Shown here piece by piece: positions 7,517 to 13,484 of a stretch of 13,484 nt of DNA. Positions within the stretch are counted from its first letter, which is position 1, and each line of letters begins with the position of its first letter. The stretch lies in the NCBI GenBank assembly GCA_018818365.1, contig JAHISH010000126.1, forward strand, positions 1 to 13,484, given 5' to 3'. This DNA is from Candidatus Omnitrophota bacterium. GTDB lineage: Bacteria; Omnitrophota; Gorgyraeia; Gygaellales; Profunditerraquicolaceae. A program made the translations under genes and the position numbers. The notes under the pieces were generated by a model. The model had not been told where the DNA came from and did not search any database. It saw only the letters and a list, made by a program, of their open reading frames with translations.

Positions 7517-8623
7517 CTATGCGGAATCGAATTTACACCGTTCCACTACCCCCTCTACACAGACATCCGTGCACCAACCGGAAAATCTTCCTTCCAGGAT
7601 ACGCCGGCGATATTCCTGCATCCCCGTGCTATTCCAAATGGCTCCAATTTCGTCATTCAGGATATTCCCAACGGGAAGAGTACACATGCAGTCCGGACGG
7701 ACATCGCCGTAAAAATCAATAAAGAGCCTTTCCCATGGAGAATAGCACTTTAAAAGATCCGGTTCAACGCACGGCTTTCTTAGAGTCTTTTCTTCCTTTT
7801 TAAGAATAGTATCCGCTAACAGAGAGCGGAACGTACACTCAAAATCTATCCCTAATTCGCGGAACCTTTCTTCTAGGACCGCAATCTGTTCTTTAAGATA
7901 TGCCTTTTCTGCGGCGTTCCCATGCACAACCACATCTTCTTCTTTAAAGAACGCATATGATACGGGAATTCCTTTTTCTTCCGAAGGGCAGGAAAGAAAA
8001 CCTTCTCCTGCTTCCGGCTTCGATTTCAGGAAATCAAAGCGCACCTCCGAGATACCATATTCTTTACAGAACTGCGGGAGAGACTCAAACGTTCTGTAAT
8101 TCCTCTTCATAATCACGGTATTAACCGATACATGGGTTTTCTTCCCTCTATCTTTACTGCGCGCAGCAATCATCTGGAGATTCTTAATCAAGAGATCAAA
8201 AGAAGCGCCTTTGCGAATATTTTCATAGGTACTCTTCTCCAACGCATCCACTGAAAGATTTACCTGAGAACCGGTGGAAACAATGAGCTCTATCCAATCC
8301 CGGTCAAGCGCCATACCGTTCGTATGGATACGCTGCGTTACCTGAGGATATCTGCTTATCTCGGTAAAAATATCCTTAAAATAGTCGACTAAGAGCACCT
8401 CTCCTCCCTGCCATTCGACCATATCCAGATAAGGGAAAAGCATACGTAACGTATCAAATGCGCGATACGGCAATAGATGCCCCTTCTCCTGCCAACACAT
8501 CACACAATTGATATTACAGATCGTCGTCAGGATAAAGAAAAGCTTCCGCGGGAGAGACTCCAATACTATCTTCTTAAATATCTCTTCCCTGCTCTTCTGT
8601 CTGTTACGTGTGAAGTCACTCAT
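7517..8623 (-). CDS. Radical SAM/SPASM protein without TPRs
   Basis: From the ATG at 8623 this is a 368-residue protein. It has the radical SAM motif C36-x3-C40-x2-C43 (CNINCVMC), W-Q-G-G-E with GGE at 73-75 for SAM binding, and a core to about residue 200. A C-terminal SPASM-type auxiliary cluster region has C293, C312-x-C314, C351-x3-C355 and C363. SPASM proteins bind extra 4Fe-4S clusters and modify peptides, proteins or other substrates in the cytoplasm. It lacks the N-terminal TPRs of its two upstream relatives but retains their pre-core region (LESLPRKLFFILTT). A TTG at 8629 could add two residues; the ATG is preferred, in an ATGAGTGA overlap with the short GT-like gene. A 73-base gap follows it, the largest in the window. 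No precursor peptide is evident beside it, so the substrate is open. Confidence 0.88.
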   Translation of the reverse strand: MSDFTRNRQKSREEIFKKIVLESLPRKLFFILTTICNINCVMCWQEKGHLLPYRAFDTLRMLFPYLDMVEWQGGEVLLVDYFKDIFTEISRYPQVTQRIHTNGMALDRDWIELIVSTGSQVNLSVDALEKSTYENIRKGASFDLLIKNLQMIAARSKDRGKKTHVSVNTVIMKRNYRTFESLPQFCKEYGISEVRFDFLKSKPEAGEGFLSCPSEEKGIPVSYAFFKEEDVVVHGNAAEKAYLKEQIAVLEERFRELGIDFECTFRSLLADTILKKEEKTLRKPCVEPDLLKCYSPWERLFIDFYGDVRPDCMCTLPVGNILNDEIGAIWNSTGMQEYRRRILEGRFSGWCTDVCVEGVVERCKFDSA

Positions 8624-8804
8624 TTTCAAGAACTTGTTGCAAGGTCCAATACGAATGTAATGCCGGGGTCATCGCAATAAGGCCATGGCCTTCAAGCGGA
8701 TAGGGATCAAGCTTTATCCAGGTGTAATGATTAATAACAATGCAGATGACTAATGCGGGGAGAAACGCTACAGGCACCCGGGGAACTTTCATACGCGTGC
8801 GCAT
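8616..8804 (-). pseudogene. N-terminal remnant of a GT-C membrane protein gene
   Basis: The 62-residue product has one hydrophobic segment (about 11-27) followed by W29-I-K-L-D33-P-Y-P-L-E-G-H40-G41. This matches the first membrane segment and catalytic-type loop of the two full-length GT-C proteins (DQYPIEGHD and DAYPIAGHD), and similarity continues to the last residues (LENE against LENR). The stop then falls where the full-length proteins go on for about 500 residues. The acidic residue closing the GHD motif is glycine here, so even the retained loop looks inactive. It is nevertheless tightly coupled: its ATG overlaps the preceding stop (TAATG) and its TGA lies within an ATGAGTGA overlap with the next gene. 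Most likely a deletion removed the rest of a third GT-C gene while keeping translation continuous. A small functional membrane peptide is the alternative. Confidence 0.7.
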
Positions 8805-10381
8805 TAAGGAATCTTAAGATGGCTTTCGCAAATCGCACCACTACCGCATAAACAATTGCAATATCCTTGATGCTGCCCAGACGCAATTTTATGACGATAC
8901 TCCTGCATAACCGGGTTATTCCAAATACCCCACAAAGAATCTCCGGAGACCAAAGAGCCTGCTTGATGTTCAATCAAACAGAGGCAATCAGGCCGGACCG
9001 TGCCGTTATAATCCACAAGAAGCTGTTGCCACGGGATATGGCATAAGAGCTTCTTTTGTGCAGGGATTGCGCTTTGTGGTTGACTTCTTTCGCATCCCTG
9101 AACCGGTTTCTCTTCTTCCTTCGTAAAGAAAAGCCTATTCTCCAAACGAACTCCCTTCTGTCTTGCCTGTTCGGCAATAGCGGGGCTGACCCGGTCAATA
9201 AACGCAAGCGCTTCGGCGTCACGGTTAGTGAATATGTCTTCGGGAGTGGCTAAATGAATATGGATGGGCATAAGACAGACAAAATCAAAACCGTACTCGT
9301 GCGCAAAATCAATGACTCTTTCAAGCTGACGGTAGTTCGACTTCATTACTGCCATATTAAGATTAAGGACCATAGGAGACTGCACGCTTCTTTTTAACTC
9401 TGCGATCAACTTTATGTTCTTCATCAACACTTCAAAAGAGCCGCCTTTACGGATATACTCGTATACCTGCTTGGTAAAACCGTCGATGGAAATAGTCAAT
9501 TCCACATTATTGCGCACCAGCTTGTGGGCCATCGGCTCGCTGATTAATTGGGCATTGGTAACAATAGAATGCCTCAGGTGAGGATAGGCGAAACCGCGCG
9601 TAAGCACTTCTTCGAAGAAAGGCAACGCAAAGACTTCGCCCCCCTGCCACATAACCTTCTCCATATAGGGGAAAAGCATGTAGATCTCTTCGAGAACATG
9701 CCGAGGGATTTCCCACTTCACTTTACTGGTCAGGCACATAATACAAGACAAGTTGCACCGATTCGAAAGAGTAACGGTAAGGCGCCTAGGGTAAGAGACA
9801 AGTACGTCCTTCTTCTGGGCAATCTCAAGCTCATTAAGAAGTATATTGCGCAACAAAAGCTCTTCTTCAGGGAATACCTTGATTATTTCTGGTACTATAC
9901 GCGCAGTAAGTTCGTACTTGCCGTTTAGATTATACCCTTGGACTAACCTGCATACATCGCGGCCATATCCCAGAGTACAAGCCACACGCAGCTCTTCCTC
10001 GGATATATCGAAGAACTCTTGCATCTTACAGGAATCAAAGAGTTCCTGATAGACTTCTTTCTCCTTATACCCTAATGACAAAGTCTTTCTAAAAGCGGCA
10101 ACTGCGCGCGTGTAATCTTTCAATTCCTTATATACTTTGCCCAACAACAGGTACGCGTAATAGTCGGCCATATTCAGCGATATCGCTTTCTCTAAATATT
10201 CAGCTGCCTGGCGATGACGCGCTTCAATATAACAGATCTTTCCTAGTTCAAAGAATGCTTCCGCGCATGCGGAATTTTCGCGTAGGACGCTGCGGAAGAG
10301 TTCTTCTGCTTGACGATACTCTTTAAGGCCGATACGCCCGCGCCCTTGCGCAATCAAGATTCGTTCATTATCAAGACTCAT
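8804..10381 (-). CDS. TPR-radical SAM-SPASM protein
   Basis: From the ATG at 10381 this is a 525-residue protein. Residues 9-109 form about three TPR units (42-75 and 76-109 are exact 34-residue units), with weaker repeat-like helices to about 180. The radical SAM core has C209-x3-C213-x2-C216 (CNLSCIMC), W-Q-G-G-E with GGE at 247-249, and SIDGF near 298-302. The SPASM-type tail has C447, C466-x-C468, C508, C510, C512 and C518, the most cysteine-rich end of the four relatives here. Expected activity is SAM cleavage and radical modification of an unknown substrate, with TPRs for docking. A GTG at 10387 would add two residues. AAGG five bases before the ATG favours the ATG, which lies seven bases after the upstream stop. 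The final TAA overlaps the next start by one base. Confidence 0.87.
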   Translation of the reverse strand: MSLDNERILIAQGRGRIGLKEYRQAEELFRSVLRENSACAEAFFELGKICYIEARHRQAAEYLEKAISLNMADYYAYLLLGKVYKELKDYTRAVAAFRKTLSLGYKEKEVYQELFDSCKMQEFFDISEEELRVACTLGYGRDVCRLVQGYNLNGKYELTARIVPEIIKVFPEEELLLRNILLNELEIAQKKDVLVSYPRRLTVTLSNRCNLSCIMCLTSKVKWEIPRHVLEEIYMLFPYMEKVMWQGGEVFALPFFEEVLTRGFAYPHLRHSIVTNAQLISEPMAHKLVRNNVELTISIDGFTKQVYEYIRKGGSFEVLMKNIKLIAELKRSVQSPMVLNLNMAVMKSNYRQLERVIDFAHEYGFDFVCLMPIHIHLATPEDIFTNRDAEALAFIDRVSPAIAEQARQKGVRLENRLFFTKEEEKPVQGCERSQPQSAIPAQKKLLCHIPWQQLLVDYNGTVRPDCLCLIEHQAGSLVSGDSLWGIWNNPVMQEYRHKIASGQHQGYCNCLCGSGAICESHLKIP

Positions 10382-10388
10382 ATGCACC

Positions 10389-13118
10389 TTACCGTAATTT
10401 CATAGGGTCGCTCTCAAGATTAGAAAGCTCCTGTCGGATAACGTTATTCTGGGGATCCAATCGATGAGCCCTATTGAATTCTTCATACGCGGCCTTGAAG
10501 TCCTCACTCTGCAGGTAGAATCGTGCCAGCTCAATAAGTAAATCGATATCTTCTTGTTTTTTCTCTGTGGCGGCGCGTAATTCTTTAGCCGCGTTCAAAA
10601 AATCTTTCTGCGCAAGATACAGCCTCCCCCATTCCAAATGGACCTGCCAATGATCAGGTTCTTTTCCACGTGCGGCACGTAATTCCTCCTCTGCCAGCTC
10701 GTAGCGTTTCAACTCCCGATAGGTAATCGCTAATTCAAGATGCAGGCGTACCGTATCAAGCCCCAACGCCGAAGCAAGCTTAAACGACTCAAACGCCAAA
10801 TCCCACTGTTTTAACTCGCGATATACCACCCCAATCTCAAGGTGCAGATGTACGCTTGCCAACCCAAAAGCCAGAGCGCGCTTAAACTCTTCCAAAGCCA
10901 GAAGAAATTCTTTCTGCTGACGATATGACATCCCTAACTCTAAATGCACCTGGCCGTTATAGGGATCCAATGTCAATGCGTGCGTATACCCCTGTACGGC
11001 AGACGGGATATCTTTTGCCTCCATATACACCCGTGCCATCTCAAGATAAAAACGCATTTCAGAAGGATGCTGGGAAACTAAGAAATCAAACTCCTTCAAA
11101 GACGCATCAAAATCGCCCTGCTTATGGTACGTCTTAGCAAGTTCGAAGTGTGCTTCTGTATGGTCGTGGTTGAGGACGATAACTTTTTTAATCTCTTCTG
11201 CCGCAGCCTTGAAGTCTTTGATTTCGCGGTAAATTCTGGCTTTCTCCAAGAAGATATCCGGTGATACCCACCCCGTATCCAAGGCCTTTTGCAGGGCTCC
11301 AAGTGCCGCAGGGTAATTCCGTTCTTCATGACCGACCAGCGCCAATTCAAAGTAAAATTTTCCTTCTCCCGGATCAAGGGCAATAGCCTTTTCACATTCT
11401 TGACGGCAACGGGGATATTCTTTTACCTCTCGGTACATCCTGGCTAATTCGAAGTGTGCTAAGGCATGCGCAGGATTCAAGGCAATCACTTTTTCTAAGG
11501 CATCTTTGGCAGAACAGGTATCATCCGTCTTGCGATACATTAGAGCCATCTCATAAAGTGCTTCCTGGCTCTCCGGCGTAATAGCCAAAAGCCTCCTATA
11601 CGCATTTGCCGCGTGGGGATAATCCTTCTGTAATTCATACATTCTAGCCAGAAGAGAGTATGCCTCCGGTACCCGGCCGTTAAGCGCGATATACTCTTGG
11701 ACTTCTTTAAACGCCTGTAAGAATTCCTGGCTGGAAGGGTCGGTCTTTAAATTTTCAAATTTGATCTTGATCAACTCAAAACGCAGATCCCCCTGTTTGG
11801 TAGCGCGGAAACAACTTTCTTTGAAATCACCGGAAATAATCCTCTGCCGGTACGCCTGCATCTTCGTGCTATTCCAGGCGTCACGCAGAGAGTTCTTGGT
11901 AATATGCGCAACATCCTTGATACAATGGCAGGAAGAACGGATCGCGCCACTTCGGTCTATAAAAAGATGCTTCCAGGGAAGTTCACATGCGATATCGTTT
12001 GACTGCAATACGGGGCACCTCTCTTCAATGCATTCCGGATTATGCGTGATTTCATAATTTACGTCGGAATCATTATCGCGTATACTCTCTTGTGGACAGG
12101 GATCTTCTTCTATATTCTGACACTGGCTTATGTACACGGGAAGCCGCACATCAAGCTCAAGTTTGGTTTCATGCGCATAACGTATAAGCGCGGGGATCTG
12201 CTGCGCGATCTTTTGTAACACTTCCTCATCGCGATGTAGAAAGATATTCTCTAAATCAACGACGCTGGTGATAGGATTAAGCTGTAACAAATCAAACCCT
12301 CTTTGCTTTGCAAAATCAACCACCTTATCTAGTTCATGGAAATTAGATCTCATGACGATAAAGCTCATGATCGTCACCATTCTTTCAGACGGTGCAGCCG
12401 TACTATTAAAAAGGCGCTTATAATGGTTTACCGTCTCTATATTCTCAAGTAATCTCTCAAAACACCCCCCTTTACGGATCCCTTCATAGGTATCTGGAGT
12501 TACGCCGTCTATCGCAAAGGCAAGGCTCATATTCCGGCAGGCCAATTTCTTTGCCCACTCCTCGGTAATCAATAGCCCATTGGTGTTGATATTCTGCTTA
12601 AGATGCGGATAACGAAGCGCCTCTTGAAGAAGCCATGGGAAATGTTCTGACAAAAATATCTCTCCCCCCTGCCAGAATAATTCTTCCAGGTATGGATACA
12701 TTGCAACGATCTCCTCCGCGGTCTTTTTAGGCAGATCCCACTGCTCTTTCCAGACATTGCACATAATACAGCGAAGATTGCAGCGGGTGGTTAGATTCAC
12801 CCATAACCCGGTAGGAAAAGATTCTACACGTGTCTTCTTCTGGACGATCTCTATCTCATTAAGTAGTTTGTTATTATAGAATGTCTCATCCCCAGGGGGT
12901 ACCAGTGCGTATGCGTGGGTGAGGATCTCAATAGCTTTCTCATACTCTTCTATTGCGCGGTATGATCTGCCCAGCACCAGATTGACATCAATATGCGCCT
13001 GTCCCTGTTCTAAGTATTTGGTAAGATACTCTATGGCTAAATCGAACTTACCTTGAGAAAAATATAAGAACCCCGTATCTTTAAGTGAGCATCTGCTATC
13101 GTTATTCTCTTTAACCAT
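10389..13118 (-). CDS. TPR-radical SAM-SPASM-TPR fusion protein, 909 residues
   Basis: Domains in order are two TPR units (11-44, 45-78); a radical SAM core with C113-x3-C117-x2-C120 (CNLRCIMC), W-Q-G-G-E with GGE at 151-153, and AIDGV around 202-206; a SPASM-like region (about 378-440); and twelve TPR units of exactly 34 residues (486-893). The SPASM-like region has C378, C397-x-C399 and C436, but the position four residues after C436, cysteine in the three relatives here, is T440, so one auxiliary-cluster ligand seems lost. Extra cysteines at 333, 341, 363 and 368 might compensate. The large C-terminal solenoid suggests a scaffold that gathers partner enzymes or a peptide or protein substrate; this is inference. 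The start is ATG with AAGGTGA six bases upstream, overlapping the previous stop as ATGGTTAA. Typical SPASM enzymes are about 350-450 residues, so this is more than twice the usual size. Confidence 0.88.
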   Translation of the reverse strand: MVKENNDSRCSLKDTGFLYFSQGKFDLAIEYLTKYLEQGQAHIDVNLVLGRSYRAIEEYEKAIEILTHAYALVPPGDETFYNNKLLNEIEIVQKKTRVESFPTGLWVNLTTRCNLRCIMCNVWKEQWDLPKKTAEEIVAMYPYLEELFWQGGEIFLSEHFPWLLQEALRYPHLKQNINTNGLLITEEWAKKLACRNMSLAFAIDGVTPDTYEGIRKGGCFERLLENIETVNHYKRLFNSTAAPSERMVTIMSFIVMRSNFHELDKVVDFAKQRGFDLLQLNPITSVVDLENIFLHRDEEVLQKIAQQIPALIRYAHETKLELDVRLPVYISQCQNIEEDPCPQESIRDNDSDVNYEITHNPECIEERCPVLQSNDIACELPWKHLFIDRSGAIRSSCHCIKDVAHITKNSLRDAWNSTKMQAYRQRIISGDFKESCFRATKQGDLRFELIKIKFENLKTDPSSQEFLQAFKEVQEYIALNGRVPEAYSLLARMYELQKDYPHAANAYRRLLAITPESQEALYEMALMYRKTDDTCSAKDALEKVIALNPAHALAHFELARMYREVKEYPRCRQECEKAIALDPGEGKFYFELALVGHEERNYPAALGALQKALDTGWVSPDIFLEKARIYREIKDFKAAAEEIKKVIVLNHDHTEAHFELAKTYHKQGDFDASLKEFDFLVSQHPSEMRFYLEMARVYMEAKDIPSAVQGYTHALTLDPYNGQVHLELGMSYRQQKEFLLALEEFKRALAFGLASVHLHLEIGVVYRELKQWDLAFESFKLASALGLDTVRLHLELAITYRELKRYELAEEELRAARGKEPDHWQVHLEWGRLYLAQKDFLNAAKELRAATEKKQEDIDLLIELARFYLQSEDFKAAYEEFNRAHRLDPQNNVIRQELSNLESDPMKLR
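10440..11663 (-). repeat. Twelve perfectly phased TPR units
   Basis: Codons 486-893 of the 909-residue protein form twelve 34-residue units with no insertion or deletion (1224 bases, 12 x 102). Units share a pattern of hydrophobic-x-LE-x-[AG]-x-x-Y at the start and AL or KA near the end. Several (for example units 4, 8 and 9) replace the usual DP ending with GW, GL or similar. The second, third, eighth, ninth and tenth units look most alike, consistent with growth by internal duplication. Confidence 0.85.
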
Positions 13119-13484
13119 AACGGCTCACCTTAAGTTCTTTACTCGGGATAACACCGGAAACACAAACGCCTTCACAAATATCCGCATATTGATGATCAAG
13201 AAGCTTCTGGCGGTAGCGCTGCATCACCTCGCTATTCCACAGCTCCTCTAACGAATAAAGATTACTATCCCCTAAATCCTGCCGGCAATAACACCCCGGC
13301 TTGAATTTATGGTCCGGGGTCATAAACATCTGCTGCCAAGGCAGATAACATAGAATGTCTTTTGTCTTTTGAGGGGGCCTCTCCCCGAGAGAATGATTGG
13401 CTTGAAGCGTATCTGTGTGCACCGGCGCAGGGGTATCTTTAGGAGATATTGCCGGTAACCAATTATGCAGAATAATCCCATACT
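13111..13484 (-). CDS. Radical SAM/SPASM protein, C-terminal part (runs off right edge)
   Basis: The frame is open to the right edge, so only the last ~123 codons are visible. A GTG at 13422 is not the real start, because matching sequence continues upstream of it. The edge segment GIILHNWLPAIS aligns with the last strands of the radical SAM core of the relatives (GFDFVCLMPIHI; GFDLLQLNPITS), and a SPASM-type tail follows. The tail has CYLPWQQ, then a C-Y-C pair in PGCYC, LWNSEVMQRYR, and CEGVC giving C-x3-C. The iron-sulfur CxxxCxxC motif must lie outside the window. It is the fourth member of the SPASM series and ends in an eight-base ATGGTTAA overlap with the 909-residue gene, so the operon extends further right. 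Confidence 0.85.
   Translation of the reverse strand, partial: YGIILHNWLPAISPKDTPAPVHTDTLQANHSLGERPPQKTKDILCYLPWQQMFMTPDHKFKPGCYCRQDLGDSNLYSLEELWNSEVMQRYRQKLLDHQYADICEGVCVSGVIPSKELKVSRYG
13125..13131 (-). promoter_or_regulatory. Ribosome binding site of the 909-residue fusion gene
   Basis: The minus strand reads AAGGTGA, six bases before the ATG at 13118 and inside the last codons of the preceding SPASM gene. It fixes the start of the long fusion protein and supports coupled translation. Confidence 0.6.

Noticed and set aside
9548..9928. 126-codon open frame on the plus strand
   Set aside because: It lies wholly antisense to the radical SAM/SPASM gene, has no recognisable family and no convincing ribosome binding site; it reflects codon bias of the true gene.
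11096..11395. 99-codon minus-strand frame within the TPR array
   Set aside because: It is an out-of-frame reading of the 102-base TPR repeats; the correct frame is continuous and shows clear TPR consensus.
10440..11663. CRISPR-like or satellite DNA from the regular 102-base spacing
   Set aside because: The period comes from coding of 34-residue TPR units; the DNA units are diverged and there are no identical repeats with spacers.
13111..13422. A stand-alone 103-codon SPASM-only gene starting at the GTG at 13422
   Set aside because: The frame stays open to the window edge and the upstream residues match the end of the radical SAM core of the relatives, so this is a cut-off larger gene.

Overview
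The window is 13.5 kb of bacterial DNA with moderate GC. It holds eleven protein genes, all read from the minus strand and packed almost without gaps. Most junctions are stop/start overlaps (ATGGTTAA, TAATG, ATGAGTGA, ATGA) or spacers of 0 to 10 bases. The longest gap, 73 bases at 7444-7516, may hold a 15-codon reading frame. I see no promoter, terminator, RNA gene, insertion sequence or CRISPR array, so this looks like the interior of one long operon entering from the right edge and leaving at the left. The content (anaerobic radical SAM enzymes, many TPRs, GT-C membrane proteins and SGNH proteins) fits an anaerobic, uncultivated-type bacterium such as Omnitrophota or a related lineage. That assignment is a weak inference from gene style; there is no phylogenetic marker here.

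In the direction of transcription (right to left), the first half (13484 to 7517) carries four related radical SAM/SPASM proteins. They are a C-terminal piece cut by the window edge, a 909-residue TPR-radical SAM-SPASM-TPR fusion, a 525-residue TPR-radical SAM-SPASM protein, and a 368-residue form without TPRs. Between the last two sits a 62-codon gene. It matches only the first 60 or so residues of the large membrane glycosyltransferase-like proteins further along, so it is probably a gene remnant.

The second half (7443 to 1) is a gene trio present twice in the same order: multi-membrane GT-C (GT39/ArnT-like) protein, membrane-anchored SGNH/GDSL protein, and radical SAM protein with a B12-binding-type N-terminus. 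The first copy is 7443-3229. The second is 3222-1, where only the first 33 codons of the last gene are visible. The second SGNH protein carries five TPRs inserted inside its catalytic fold.

Inference on function: the GT-C and SGNH proteins suggest transfer of lipid-linked sugars, and acyl or acetyl trimming or transfer, on a surface glycan or glycolipid. The six radical SAM proteins would do cytoplasmic radical chemistry on the same product or its precursors. TPR segments recur in three different enzyme types, suggesting that the products assemble into a complex. No known pathway is recognised and no substrate can be named from sequence. The repeated module, the TPR-decorated SPASM series and the truncated GT gene make this a candidate undescribed biosynthetic locus.
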